The notes beneath the pieces were generated by a model. It worked only from the letters and a program-made list of their open reading frames with translations, ran no database searches and had not been told where the DNA came from. Of a stretch of DNA of 64,000 nt, positions 1 to 8,452 are shown one piece after another. The position numbers were made by a program, and so were the translations under genes. The first letter of the stretch is position 1; every line of letters starts with the position of its first letter. Source of the stretch: Streptomyces nigrescens (GTDB taxonomy: Bacteria; Actinomycetota; Actinomycetes; Streptomycetales; Streptomycetaceae); assembly GCA_024349765.1 (NCBI GenBank), contig AP026073.1, positions 1,302,001-1,366,000 on the forward strand. Reading direction: 5' to 3'.

Positions 1-1
1 C

Positions 2-1537
2 ATCGGCATCGTCGCGCTCGCCGTGATCGCCGCCGTCCTGCACATCCCGCGCCACCGCACCCCGCACCGGATCGACTACCTGGGCACCGCGACCATCGCC
101 GCGGTCGCCACCTGCTTCGTCCTGATGACCTCGCTCGGCGGCGTCAGCTACCCGTGGGGCTCGTGGCAGATCATCGGCTTCGGCGTGCTGGGCGCCGTCC
201 TCCTGGTGGCCTTCGTCCTCATCGAGCGCCGGGCCGCCGAACCCGTCATTCCGCTGCGCCTGTTCCGGCTGCGCACCTTCTCGCTCACCGCCGTCATCGG
301 CTTCGTCATCGGCTTCGCGATGTTCGGATCGATGACGTACCTGCCGACGTTCCTGCAGGTCGTCCAGGGTGTGTCGCCGACGCTGTCCGGTGTGCACATG
401 CTGCCGATGGTGTTCGGCATGCTGCTCTCGTCCACCGGGTCCGGCCAGATCGTCAGCCGCACCGGCCACTACAAGGTCTTCCCGATCGCCGGCACCGCCG
501 TGGTGATGCTCGGACTGCTGCTCCTGCACCGGCTCGACCCGTCCAGCGGCGTCGCCGAGATGAGCGCCTACTTCTTCGTCTTCGGCTTCGGGCTCGGTCT
601 GGTCATGCAGGTGCTGGTCCTCATCGTGCAGAACGCCGTCCCCTACCAGGACCTCGGCGTCGCCACCTCCGGCGCCACGTTCTTCCGCTCCATCGGCGGC
701 TCGTTCGGCGTCTCCATCTTCGGCACGATCTTCGCCAGCAAGCTCGGACCGCGGATCGCGGCCGCCCTGGCCGGGCAGCAACTGCCGCCCGGTGTCGACC
801 CGGCGAAGGTCGCCCAGGACCCACGGACCGTCGCCCGGCTGCCGGCCCGGCAAGCGGCCGGCGTGCTGCACGCCTACGCGAACTCGATCACCGACGTCTT
901 CCTCTACGCGGTGCCGGTCGTCTTCGTGGCGTTCGTACTGGCCTGGTTCCTCAAGGAGGAGCCGCTGCGCAGCAGCGTGACCGCACCGGACACCAGCGAG
1001 GTGCTGTCGTCCAACCCCGTGGAGCGGTCGTCCCGCGACGAGTGCGCCCGCGCGCTGTCCAAACTCGGCAGCATGGAGGGGCGCAAGCGCATCTACGAGA
1101 AGATCACCGAGCGGGCCGGCCTCGACCTCAAACCGGCCGCCAGCTGGCTGCTGCTGCGGATCCACCGCGACGGATCGGTCGAACCGGGGCTGCTCGCCGA
1201 ACGCAGCACCGTCCCGCTCGGCGTACTCGCCGAGAGCGTCCGCCAGGTCGAGGAGCGCGGACTGGCCGCCCGCGAGGGCCTGTTGATGCTGCTGACCGAC
1301 CAGGGACGGGAGGTCACGGAGCGGCTGTCGGCGGCCCGTCAGGAGTCGCTGGCCGAGATGCTGGGGGACTGGTGGACCAAGGACCGGCCCACCGATCTCA
1401 CCGAGCTCGTACGGGAGTTGACGACGGAGCTGTGCGGCTCGGACGAGGAGGAGCCGCACGTCGGCTCCGGCCGGCAGCCGGTGTCGCGCCCGGTCAGCCC
1501 TCCCCGGCCACCGCGGCCCCCGGACCTCGCACGGTGA
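2..1537 (+). CDS. DHA2-family MFS drug exporter with C-terminal MarR-like domain (5' end off window)
   Basis: The visible part encodes the last 511 residues of an EmrB/QacA-like drug:H+ antiporter in the inner membrane; the start codon and first helices lie off the left edge. Hydrophobic helices continue to about base 950 (ending near AWFLKEEP). Bases about 1010-1450 then encode a soluble, charged domain with a winged-helix look: a helix around MEGRKRIYEKITERAGLD, a segment SVRQVEERGLAAREG and LLMLLTDQGREVTERL, which is the usual order of recognition helix and wing in MarR proteins. Most DHA2 exporters end shortly after the last helix, so this is a fusion. The gene converges on the acetyltransferase gene with only 4 bases between them. 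Export function is secure at family level; the substrate and whether the extra domain binds DNA are unknown. Confidence 0.85.
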   Translation: MGIVALAVIAAVLHIPRHRTPHRIDYLGTATIAAVATCFVLMTSLGGVSYPWGSWQIIGFGVLGAVLLVAFVLIERRAAEPVIPLRLFRLRTFSLTAVIGFVIGFAMFGSMTYLPTFLQVVQGVSPTLSGVHMLPMVFGMLLSSTGSGQIVSRTGHYKVFPIAGTAVVMLGLLLLHRLDPSSGVAEMSAYFFVFGFGLGLVMQVLVLIVQNAVPYQDLGVATSGATFFRSIGGSFGVSIFGTIFASKLGPRIAAALAGQQLPPGVDPAKVAQDPRTVARLPARQAAGVLHAYANSITDVFLYAVPVVFVAFVLAWFLKEEPLRSSVTAPDTSEVLSSNPVERSSRDECARALSKLGSMEGRKRIYEKITERAGLDLKPAASWLLLRIHRDGSVEPGLLAERSTVPLGVLAESVRQVEERGLAAREGLLMLLTDQGREVTERLSAARQESLAEMLGDWWTKDRPTDLTELVRELTTELCGSDEEEPHVGSGRQPVSRPVSPPRPPRPPDLAR

Positions 1538-1541
1538 GCCG

Positions 1542-2117
1542 CTACGTGGACCGCCCCGCGGACGGAGCGCCGTCGCCGTCGTGGTCGTCACCGTCGTCCC
1601 CGCCGCCGAGGCGCTTCTCGAAGAAGATCTCCGCGTAGATGTCGTCGTGGTACGGAGCGATCTCGACGAAACCGTGCCGGCGGTAGAGCGCGATGGCCTC
1701 CGTCAGGTCCCGGCGGGTGTCCAGCCGGATCCGCTCGGCGCCCAGCCGGGCCGCGGCCGCCTCGGCGGCCATCAGCAGCCCGCCACCGCCACCGAGGCCG
1801 CGCGCGGCGGGCCGGACGAACATCTGCTTGAGCTCGGCCGTACGCGCGTCCAGCAGCCGTACGCCGGCGCAGCCCGCTGTCTCACCACCGCGACGGGCCA
1901 CCAACAGCACGCCGTGCGGCGGCGCGAGATCGGCCACGGGGTACTCCGCCACCCCCTCGTCGATCTCCCGCGGTGTCGAGAGACGGTCCTCGTGCAGCGT
2001 GAAGTACCGGTCCGCCACCTCGGTGTAGTACTCCCGCAGCAGCGCCCGCGCGTCCGGCGAATCGACCGGCTCGGTGGCGATGGTCCAGGGAGTGCGGAGG
2101 ATGGCGGCGTCGCTCAT
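1542..2117 (-). CDS. GNAT family N-acetyltransferase
   Basis: A 191-residue single-domain Gcn5-related acetyltransferase that would move an acetyl group from acetyl-CoA to an unknown small molecule or protein amine. The acetyl-CoA loop is seen as MFVRPAARGLGGGGGLLMAA, close to the family pattern R-x-x-G-x-G/A. A later IALYRRHGFVEIAPYHDD segment is the usual C-terminal GNAT strand and helix. I start at MSDAAILRTPWT because the longer reading frame upstream is Arg-rich and unlike the family. The C-terminus carries an acidic Gly/Asp tail (GGGDDGDDHDGDG). The gene is transcribed away from the carboxymuconolactone decarboxylase-like gene and converges on the exporter gene. The substrate cannot be read from the sequence. 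Confidence 0.85.
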   Translation of the reverse strand: MSDAAILRTPWTIATEPVDSPDARALLREYYTEVADRYFTLHEDRLSTPREIDEGVAEYPVADLAPPHGVLLVARRGGETAGCAGVRLLDARTAELKQMFVRPAARGLGGGGGLLMAAEAAAARLGAERIRLDTRRDLTEAIALYRRHGFVEIAPYHDDIYAEIFFEKRLGGGDDGDDHDGDGAPSAGRST

Positions 2118-2398
2118 GGCGTCATTGTCGCGGCCGGGGCGGGCCCGGCCGCAACGGAATTGATCCGCGAGCGGCGGTCCCCCGGGTCCTCGGGCCGGGC
2201 CGAACCGATCACCGTGCCGTCGACGCCGAGCGGCGTTCCGCACGGGCTCGGGCGGCCTTCCTCACCGGCCCGGTGCATTTGACGTCAAGCCCGCGAAGGA
2301 ATCCCATGGAGGTGGGCACCGCCTGCGTTAACGATCTCTCCTGCCCGGCCTGGCCTCGCGGACCGTGTGGAATTCAGAACACACGAAAGCCGCCGATC

Positions 2399-2746
2399 AT
2401 GACTGCAGAAGCTCCTGAACAAGCCCTGGGTGCCCTGGCACATGGTGACCACCCGGTCTTCGAGCAGCTTGCCCGGATGACCATAGAGACGCTGCCCAAT
2501 TCCGGCCTCGACGAGCGCACCTACCACCTCGTACGGCTGGCCGCGCTGATCGCGATGGATGCCGCGCCCGCGTCGTACCTGACCAACCTCACCGTGGCGA
2601 AAGAGGCCGGCCTGACCGTCGAAGACGCAAAGGCCGTCTGTGTGGCCATCGCGCCGATCGTCGGAAGCGCGCGAGTCGTCGACGCGGCCGGCAGCGTCCT
2701 TCGCGCGCTGGGTTTCGCCGAACTCGTTGCCGAGATGGACGCGTGA
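2399..2746 (+). CDS. Carboxymuconolactone decarboxylase-like (AhpD-fold) protein
   Basis: A 115-residue all-helical protein of the CMD/AhpD superfamily; members are small oligomeric enzymes acting as decarboxylases or peroxidase adaptors. The typical central helix appears as RTYHLVRLAALIAMDAAPAS, followed by AKEAGLTVEDAKAVCVAIAP. The CxxC pair that makes AhpD a peroxidase is absent (only one Cys, in AVCVAI), so thiol peroxidase activity is unlikely. I chose the ATG giving MTAEAPEQAL, since the codons upstream do not resemble the family. A tandem decamer array and a strong hairpin follow the gene. The specific reaction is unknown. Confidence 0.8.
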   Translation: MTAEAPEQALGALAHGDHPVFEQLARMTIETLPNSGLDERTYHLVRLAALIAMDAAPASYLTNLTVAKEAGLTVEDAKAVCVAIAPIVGSARVVDAAGSVLRALGFAELVAEMDA

Positions 2747-2790
2747 CGGTGCTGGTGGCCGAGGCCTGACGAAGATTTCCGGAGCGGGGC

Positions 2791-2830
2791 GATACACACC
2801 GATACACACCGATACACGCCGATACACACC
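2791..2830. repeat. Four tandem decamers GATACACACC
   Basis: Four head-to-tail copies of GATACACACC (the third reads GATACACGCC) lie directly before the terminator hairpin between two convergent genes. No coding role is visible. Confidence 0.9.
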
Positions 2831-2870
2831 GATGCGCCCCGACCGCTCGACGAAACGGCCGGGGCGCATC
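2831..2870. terminator. Bidirectional hairpin terminator
   Basis: GATGCGCCCC (2831-2840) pairs perfectly with GGGGCGCATC (2861-2870), and the stem extends inward to 14 of 15 pairs. It sits between the convergent CMD-like and monooxygenase genes. There is no U tract, as is common in Streptomyces. Confidence 0.75.
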
Positions 2871-2886
2871 ACTTCATCAACCGAGG

Positions 2887-3204
2887 CTAGGCGGTCTTCG
2901 GCTGCGCCTGCTGTACCACCTCGAACGACCACAGGGTGGAACCGCTGGCAGCCGGCTTCGGCCGGTCGCCGCCGCCCTGATGGGCCGCCTTCATGGGGCC
3001 CTCCATCCACGCCTGGAATGACTCCTCGTCACGCCACCGCGTGTACACCAGGTAGCTGTCGGTTCCTTCGACGGGGCGGAGGAGTTCGAACCACTCGAAG
3101 CCGTCCGACCCCTCAACCGCGTGCGCGCGGGAGGCGAAGCGCTTCTCCAGGGTCTCCCGCTGCTCGGCGGGGACGGTCAGCACGTTGATCTTGACTACGC
3201 TCAT
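2887..3204 (-). CDS. Antibiotic biosynthesis monooxygenase (ABM) domain protein
   Basis: A 105-residue single ABM domain (dimeric alpha-beta barrel, ferredoxin-like fold). It begins MSVVKINVLTVPAEQRETLE and contains the family-typical FEWFELLRPVEGTDSYLVYT strand pair and the WRDEESFQAWMEG segment. Relatives include heme-degrading IsdG-like enzymes and cofactor-free quinone-forming monooxygenases, but many stand-alone actinobacterial copies have no assigned substrate. The start was placed at the ATG that begins the conserved beta strand; 27 extra upstream codons are poorly conserved in character. It converges on the CMD-like gene. Family assignment is good, function open. Confidence 0.85.
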   Translation of the reverse strand: MSVVKINVLTVPAEQRETLEKRFASRAHAVEGSDGFEWFELLRPVEGTDSYLVYTRWRDEESFQAWMEGPMKAAHQGGGDRPKPAASGSTLWSFEVVQQAQPKTA

Positions 3205-3275
3205 GACCCCCATCGTGCCGTACGGGACCGACAAGGCGGCGTAAGGGGCGGCGGCCGGGACCGCTCGCCCGGTGG

Positions 3276-3344
3276 CGGGCGTCAACCGTCGGTGCCTGCG
3301 GGCGTCAATCGTCGGCGTCTGCGGGCGTCAGTCGGCGGCGTCTG
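3276..3344. repeat. Three tandem 23-nt repeats spanning a stop codon
   Basis: Units at 3276-3298, 3299-3321 and 3322-3344 each begin CGGGCGTCA and end in CTG. The array covers the last codons and stop of the DUF2330 gene and continues downstream. Confidence 0.85.
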
Positions 3345-4468
3345 CGGGCGGCGATCGTCAGGGCGAGGGCTGCGGATGCTGTCTGGAGGAGAAGGAGGGT
3401 GCCGGCGACTGTGATGAGCCAGGCCGGGATGCCGGCCACCTTCAGGAGGGCGTACTCGTATCTGACGCGTCGGTACGGGGTGTCGTGGGTGGTGCGGCGT
3501 AGTTCGTGGTCGCCGGTGATGCGGTGCGGCTGGGGGAAGGTCTGGTCGATGGCGGTGAGGAAGGTGGGGCCGCTGCCGGTGAGGGCGCGGAGGGGGCCCT
3601 CGGGGTGGATGCGGCCTGCGAAGAAGACCTCGGGGCGGGAGCCGCCGATCGTGCTGCGCGGTTCCATCCGGTGCGGTGCGAGGACGTAGAGGCCCAGGGA
3701 TTGCGGGGTCGCGGCCAGGGCGGAGAGGCGCATCGGGTAGACGAGCCGGGCGCTGGTGAAGGTCAGCCGCAGCGGGTCGAGGGTGCCGGAGAGCGTGCGG
3801 TCTCGTTCGGCGGGTGCCAGGCGGATCGCGACGTACTCCCAGCGTTGGGCGACGTAGGGGCGGAGGGCGCTCGCCAGGGGGGCGGGGAGGTGGAAACCGT
3901 GTGTTTTCAGCCAGTTGCGCAGTGCGCCGGGGTCGGTGGCGGTCAGCCGGGCGACGTCGAACGGGCCCAGCCGCTCGCGGCCCACGACCCCGACTCCGGG
4001 GCGGCCCGCCGACGGTGGCGGGGCCTCCGCGGCGTCCCCGTTCTGCCCGAAGGGCCAGTCGCCGCCGTGCGGCCAGAAGTAGTGGCGCTGTGCGACGGCC
4101 GGTTCGGTCAGCGTGGCGAGGCGGTCGAAGACCGCCGGATCGCCCAGTTTCACGGTGGCCCGGTGCGGGACGGGCATGATCCACGCGGCGTCGGGGGCGG
4201 TGCCGTTCACCTGCAGGCTCATCACGATCTGCTCGGTCTTCCCGTCCCAGCGCACGACCGAGGTCTCCCGGCCCACGGCCATGGTGGTCTTCGGGTCGTG
4301 CACCATCGCCCCGCAACCACAGGCGTACGCCGGGCGCGCCAGCGACACCAGCTGGACGGCCAGCAGCATCAGGACCACCAGGAGCGCCTGCCGGTGGGTC
4401 CGCCACCGTCCACCGGCCCGTGTCGCCGCGGCCCGTCGCGCCCGTGGCCGGATCGTCGCCAGAGCCAT
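3305..4468 (-). CDS. DUF2330 domain-containing secreted membrane-anchored protein
   Basis: A 387-residue protein with an Arg-rich N-terminus, a signal/TM segment (LLVVLMLLAVQLVSLARPAY) and the hallmark start of DUF2330, ACGCGAMVHDPKTTMAVGRE. A second hydrophobic helix near the C-terminus (VAGIPAWLITVAGTLLLLQ) is followed by RRRRRLTPA, placing the bulk outside the membrane with a short cytoplasmic tail. The start ATG gives MALATIRPRARRAAATRAG; upstream codons in the same frame belong to the antisense of the neighbouring gene. The function of DUF2330 is not known. The gene lies downstream of the ProP-like gene on the same strand but is separated by a strong hairpin, so it probably has its own promoter. 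Its 3' end consists of a tandem 23-nt repeat. Confidence 0.85.
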   Translation of the reverse strand: MALATIRPRARRAAATRAGGRWRTHRQALLVVLMLLAVQLVSLARPAYACGCGAMVHDPKTTMAVGRETSVVRWDGKTEQIVMSLQVNGTAPDAAWIMPVPHRATVKLGDPAVFDRLATLTEPAVAQRHYFWPHGGDWPFGQNGDAAEAPPPSAGRPGVGVVGRERLGPFDVARLTATDPGALRNWLKTHGFHLPAPLASALRPYVAQRWEYVAIRLAPAERDRTLSGTLDPLRLTFTSARLVYPMRLSALAATPQSLGLYVLAPHRMEPRSTIGGSRPEVFFAGRIHPEGPLRALTGSGPTFLTAIDQTFPQPHRITGDHELRRTTHDTPYRRVRYEYALLKVAGIPAWLITVAGTLLLLQTASAALALTIAARRRRRLTPADADD

Positions 4469-4690
4469 GTCGTCCCCCGTCCTCTTCCTGCACCGTGTCC
4501 GACCTGGGCCTCTCGCCGGGCAGGCTGCTCGCTGCCCGGCCGGTCGGCAGCCGGAGTTCGGCGTTCCGCGGTCGGCAGCGTCGACACAGACGGTGGGGAG
4601 GGGGTGGCCGGTTCCTGCCCCTCGGCGGGCGGCTGTTCCCGCACCACCGCGGCCGTACGAGCGGGAAGCCGCGGCAGGTGGCTGAGGCGA

Positions 4691-4722
4691 AGGGCCCGGC
4701 CGGAGGTTTCCGGCCGGGCCCT
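4691..4722 (-). terminator. Hairpin terminator after the ProP-like gene
   Basis: A perfect 14-bp stem, AGGGCCCGGCCGGA against TCCGGCCGGGCCCT, with a 4-nt loop lies 43 bases beyond the stop of the ProP-like gene. Confidence 0.8.
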
Positions 4723-4764
4723 TTCCTGTTCGTGCCTGTTCACCCAGGGGGTGGGGCGGTGCGG

Positions 4765-6273
4765 TCAGTTCGCCGCGCCCGCCTTGGCCTTGCGGCGGGC
4801 CGCTTCGATGACCTCGTGGGCCTCGGCACCGGTCTCGACGGCCGGCGGGGAGCCCGGCAGCGGCCTGCGGGCGCTCTCCGACATCCGCCAGACGGCGATG
4901 CCGCCGATCACGGCCGCCGCCATCATGTAGTAGGCGGGCATCATCTTGTTGCCGGTCGCGCCGATCAGGGCGGTGACCACCAGCGGCGTGGTGCCGCCGA
5001 AGAGCGACACCGAGATGTTGAAGCCGATCGACAGCGAGCCGTAGCGCACCTTGGTCGGGAACAGCGCGGGCAGCGTGGCCGGCATGGTCGAGGTGAAGGT
5101 GACCAGCAGCAGCCCCAGCGCGGCCATGCCCAGCGCGATGGCGAGCAGCGACCCCTGCCGGATCAGCAGCAGCGCGGGCACCGACAGCACCAGGAAGCCG
5201 GCGCAGCCCGCGGCGATGACCGGGCGGCGGCCGAAGCGGTCGGAGAGCCGGCCCGCGAACGGCTGGACCACCATCATCAGCACCATCACCGCGAGCACGA
5301 CCAGCAGACCGTGCGTCTCGTCGTACTTCAGCTCCGAGGTCAGATAGCTCGGCATGTACGACAGCAGCATGTAGTCGGTGACGTTGAAGACCAGCACCAG
5401 ACCGACGCACAGCAGCATCGACCGCCACTGGCCGAAGACCATCTCGCGGATGCCGATCCGCTTCTCGGCCTCGCGGCGCGCCTTCTCCTTCGACCGCGCC
5501 TCCTTCTCCAACTGGGCGAAGGCCGGGGTCTCTTCGAGCCGCATCCGGAGGTAGAGGCCGATGATGCCCATCGGACCGGCGATCAGGAAGGGGATCCGCC
5601 AGCCCCAGGAGTTGAGGTCCTCGGTGGACAGCAGGGCGGTCATCAGCGTGACCAGGCCGGCGCCGCCGACGTAACCGGCCAGCGTGCCGAACTCCAGCCA
5701 GCTGCCCAGGAATCCGCGCTTCTTGTCGGGCGCGTACTCGGCGATGAAGGTCGAGGCGCCGCCGTATTCGCCACCGGTGGAGAAGCCCTGCACCAGGCGG
5801 GCGACGAGCAGCAGGATGGGCGCGCCGACGCCGATGGTGGCGTACGACGGGATCAGGCCGATGGCGAAGGTGCCCACCGCCATCATGATCATGGTGATCG
5901 CCAGCACCTTCTGGCGGCCGATCCGGTCACCGAGCGGCCCGAAGACCATGCCGCCGACCGGACGCACCAGGAATGCCGCCGCGAACGCGCCGAACGTCGA
6001 CAGCAACTGCGCGGTCGGGTTCCCGGAGGGGAAGAAGACGTGCCCGAGAGTGACCGCGATGTAGCTGTAGACGCCGAAGTCGAACCACTCCATCGCATTG
6101 CCCAGCGCGGCCGCCGACACCGCCCGCTTGACCATCGTGGGGTCGACGACGGTCACCTTGGGTGAGGACTGCTGCGGTTCCGCGTGCCGGTCCGGTCGCT
6201 GACCGGGTGCGGCATCGGCACGACTGCCGATGGGGGGACGGGGGCCGGGTGCGACGGGAGACTGCGTCGGCAC
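4765..6273 (-). CDS. proP: ProP-like proline/betaine:H+ symporter (MHS family MFS)
   Basis: A 502-residue, 12-helix metabolite:H+ symporter that closely follows the ProP pattern. Visible landmarks are GNAMEWFDFGVYSYIAVTLG in helix 1, GPLGDRIGRQKVLAITM in the 2-3 loop, QGFSTGGEYGGASTFIAEY, KRGFLGSWLEFGTLAGYVGG, DYMLLSYMPSYL and RFGRRPVIAAG. ProP imports proline and glycine betaine during osmotic stress. The long C-terminal coiled coil of E. coli ProP is missing; here the tail is a short Ala/Lys-rich stretch. The first about 45 residues are hydrophilic and Pro/Arg-rich, so a start some codons downstream is possible. An inverted repeat at 6317-6335 lies just upstream. Transport class is secure; the exact substrate (betaine, proline or another osmolyte) is inferred. 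Confidence 0.85.
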   Translation of the reverse strand: MPTQSPVAPGPRPPIGSRADAAPGQRPDRHAEPQQSSPKVTVVDPTMVKRAVSAAALGNAMEWFDFGVYSYIAVTLGHVFFPSGNPTAQLLSTFGAFAAAFLVRPVGGMVFGPLGDRIGRQKVLAITMIMMAVGTFAIGLIPSYATIGVGAPILLLVARLVQGFSTGGEYGGASTFIAEYAPDKKRGFLGSWLEFGTLAGYVGGAGLVTLMTALLSTEDLNSWGWRIPFLIAGPMGIIGLYLRMRLEETPAFAQLEKEARSKEKARREAEKRIGIREMVFGQWRSMLLCVGLVLVFNVTDYMLLSYMPSYLTSELKYDETHGLLVVLAVMVLMMVVQPFAGRLSDRFGRRPVIAAGCAGFLVLSVPALLLIRQGSLLAIALGMAALGLLLVTFTSTMPATLPALFPTKVRYGSLSIGFNISVSLFGGTTPLVVTALIGATGNKMMPAYYMMAAAVIGGIAVWRMSESARRPLPGSPPAVETGAEAHEVIEAARRKAKAGAAN

Positions 6274-6316
6274 GTGTTCGCTCGCCTGCGCTCTCTGGGA
6301 CGACTACAAGGAACCG

Positions 6317-6335
6317 CCCGCCACCGGGTGGCGGG
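6317..6335. promoter_or_regulatory. Operator-like inverted repeat upstream of the ProP-like gene
   Basis: CCCGCCACC and GGTGGCGGG form a perfect 9-bp inverted repeat around one base, 44-62 bases before the start codon. Its position suits an operator or a leader hairpin; the regulator is unknown. Confidence 0.4.
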
Positions 6336-6660
6336 ACATGACCCGCCATGGCAGCGACGGGCAGGCCCGCCGTCGAGCGGCGGGGCAAAGGTCGACCATA
6401 GGGGCAGAACGGTTCATCACGGACAGTGCGCGGATGACCGCGCAGGCGGTCGTATACCCGCTCCTTGCAGGGGAAACTCCCTTTCGCCAAGCAATGTGCG
6501 GGACTTTCGTCTGTGATCCATCTCGCGGGGATCGGCTGCAACCGTCCGCCGATGTGTGACATGCGTCACTTGAGATGGGTGGGGTGCGCCGCACGTGAGA
6601 TGCCCGGGGTGTACCGCGCCCGAGGTGTCCGTGGCGTACCGCCCGGGGCCACACGCGAAA

Positions 6661-6691
6661 CGGCGCGGCGGCACACAGCACCGCCGCGCCG
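6661..6691 (-). terminator. Hairpin terminator after the CU044_5270-type gene
   Basis: CGGCGCGGCGG pairs perfectly with CCGCCGCGCCG over a 9-nt loop, 88 bases past the stop codon of the gene at 6779-7792. Confidence 0.6.
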
Positions 6692-6778
6692 AGACGGGAT
6701 CGTCGCGTCCCCTCAAGGATCGGCCATGCCGCGCCACCCCGCCACTCGGGAGCACTGCCGCCCGTCACGGCCGCCCCG

Positions 6779-7792
6779 TCACGGCAGCCACGCCTCGTAG
6801 GACATCACCTGTCCCGCCTTCACCTTGAAGTCCGGTTGGTCCGTGGTGAAGGTCTCCTCCAGGCCGAGCAGTTCGCCGGTCCGCGGGTCGAGGATCACCA
6901 TCTGCCGCAGGCCCGCGCCGTCGTGCACATACGCCTCACCGCGGCGCCCCAGCCGGTCGGTGACCGAGCCGACCGGACGCAGTCCCCCGGCATCCGCCAG
7001 CATCCGTACGACGGCGGCCGTTTCGCGCGGGCCCGGCGTCCACTCCCCGCGGAACGAGGAGAGCGCCTGCAGGAGGGGGGAGACGCTGCGGGTGCCGCCC
7101 GCCCCGTCGTACAGCCACGCCAGCTCCGCGCGCAGCTTCGCCGGGTCCGTCGGCGGCCGCGTGCGCGAGGCCAGGCCGCCGTGCTGCGCCTCCGAGCCCG
7201 CCGGGTAGGTCCTGCGGTGCAGGACCTTGCCGTCGCTGACGGTCCGCCAGTGGCCGTCGTCGTCATGGATGACCGGTCGGCCCGGATGCCGGGGGTCGGT
7301 GGCCACGACCAGTTCGGAGCCGCTGCCGTCCGCGTTCCACCGGGTGATGCGTTCTTCCGGCACGGTAACGGGCGGCGCGGCGTCCGGGCCCTCCTGCATG
7401 CTCAGGTACCAGCTCTGCACATGGCTGCCCCGGTGCGGCCCGTCCCCCGGTGCGGCCGCCCGGGCCCTGGCCTCCGCCCTCCGCGCGAGCTCGGCCAGCG
7501 GGACCGGCCGGGTGTCGGCGTGCGGGACGAGCGGCCCGGGCGCCGCGACCGCCGGGCTGCTGCCGGCGTCGGACAGCAGGAAGCAGACCACCGCCACCAG
7601 CGCCAGCACCGCCGCCTCCGCGCGCAGCATCAGCCGACGCCCGGCCCGCCGGGTCCGCGTGTGGTGCAGCAGACGGATGAGGCCCGCCTCGGCGCGGGCG
7701 TCCAGCGGGCGGTCCCGCCAGCGGCCCGCGCCGGCCGGTGCGGGATCGGCCGCGCGCAGCAGCTCCAGTTCGTCACCCATTGCGGCCCCCAT
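6779..7792 (-). CDS. CU044_5270 family membrane protein paired with an ECF sigma factor
   Basis: A 337-residue protein with a short cytoplasmic N-terminus (MGDELELLRAADPAPAG), one transmembrane helix (AAVLALVAVVCFLLSDAG) and a large extracytoplasmic domain ending MSYEAWLP. This order, and location directly after an ECF sigma gene, is typical of the CU044_5270 family, thought to act in the anti-sigma position. It overlaps the sigma gene by 20 bases. The ATG at 7792 has GAGCAGGAG 9 bases upstream, supporting it over the second ATG at 7780. The extracytoplasmic part carries ITRWNADGSGSELVVATD and GSVTDRLGRRGEAYVHDG, beta-rich segments that may sense an envelope signal. Control of the sigma factor is inferred from gene order, not shown. 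Confidence 0.8.
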   Translation of the reverse strand: MGAAMGDELELLRAADPAPAGAGRWRDRPLDARAEAGLIRLLHHTRTRRAGRRLMLRAEAAVLALVAVVCFLLSDAGSSPAVAAPGPLVPHADTRPVPLAELARRAEARARAAAPGDGPHRGSHVQSWYLSMQEGPDAAPPVTVPEERITRWNADGSGSELVVATDPRHPGRPVIHDDDGHWRTVSDGKVLHRRTYPAGSEAQHGGLASRTRPPTDPAKLRAELAWLYDGAGGTRSVSPLLQALSSFRGEWTPGPRETAAVVRMLADAGGLRPVGSVTDRLGRRGEAYVHDGAGLRQMVILDPRTGELLGLEETFTTDQPDFKVKAGQVMSYEAWLP

Positions 7793-8324
7793 TGCCGTCG
7801 TCTCCTGCTCGTGCGGACACCGTCGTCCGCGTACGGTCGATCTCCGCGCGCAGGCGGCGGCGCGCCCGGTGCAGCCGCATGGCCGCCGCGCTGTGGCTGC
7901 ATCCGAGGGTCACCGCCAGTTCCTCGACGGTCAGTTCCTCCCAGGCGGTCAGCCGCAGCACCTCCTGGTCGGCGGGCGAGAGCCGGGCCAGCGCCTCGTG
8001 CACCCAGGAGCCGGGCCGCTCGGCGTCCGGACTCTCCACGGTCTGCCGCCGGTGCGCCGCCTCGTGGTTGCCGAGTCGGTTCAGCAGTCGCCGGTAGCGG
8101 CCGAGCCCGCGCACCGTATTGGCCAGGCAGTTGCGGGCCACTCCGTAGAGCCAGGGCAGCGGGGATTCGGGGAGCTCGGTGCGGCGCCGCCAGGCTATGG
8201 AGAAGACCTCCGCCACCACTTCCTCGACCTCGTGTGCCTGCCCGTCCAGCCGTCGCGCCACGAAGCGGCTGACCGCCCAGTAGTGCGCGCGATAGGCCTC
8301 GGCGAAGGCGTCGTCCGTGCTCAT
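7773..8324 (-). CDS. ECF-type RNA polymerase sigma factor
   Basis: A 183-residue extracytoplasmic-function sigma factor. Region 2 is seen as AYRAHYWAVSRFVARRLDG through EEVVAEVFSIAWRRR, and region 4 as ARLSPADQEVLRLTAWEEL followed by the helix-turn-helix LAVTLGCSHSAAAMRLHRAR. No C-terminal SnoaL extension is present. The ATG giving MSTDDAFAEAYRAHY was chosen because the 20 codons before it are Cys/Arg-rich and unlike the family. The gene is translationally coupled to the downstream CU044_5270-type gene and is transcribed away from the cytochrome oxidase gene. Target promoters are unknown. Confidence 0.9.
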   Translation of the reverse strand: MSTDDAFAEAYRAHYWAVSRFVARRLDGQAHEVEEVVAEVFSIAWRRRTELPESPLPWLYGVARNCLANTVRGLGRYRRLLNRLGNHEAAHRRQTVESPDAERPGSWVHEALARLSPADQEVLRLTAWEELTVEELAVTLGCSHSAAAMRLHRARRRLRAEIDRTRTTVSARAGDDGNGGRNG

Positions 8325-8452
8325 GAACCGTTGGTGTCCGGCATGGCCCCGATCTTCACACCTGCACCGGGTGACACATCCCACCCCCTCGGCCCGGGTT
8401 CACCCGCCCTGTTGGCGGTGACGACGGAGGCGGTCCCGGACACCTACGGGGC

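Larger units (their letters stand above)
6274..6778. other. Intergenic region upstream of the ProP-like gene
   Basis: About 500 bases without a convincing gene. It holds the inverted repeat at 6317-6335 and a terminator-like hairpin at 6661-6691. Short open frames here are Arg-rich antisense frames with no family features. Confidence 0.7.

Noticed and set aside
6304-6768. 154-codon minus-strand open frame upstream of the ProP-like gene
   Set aside because: Arg/Cys/His-rich composition, no recognisable domain, no ribosome-binding site and it spans the region expected to hold the proP promoter.
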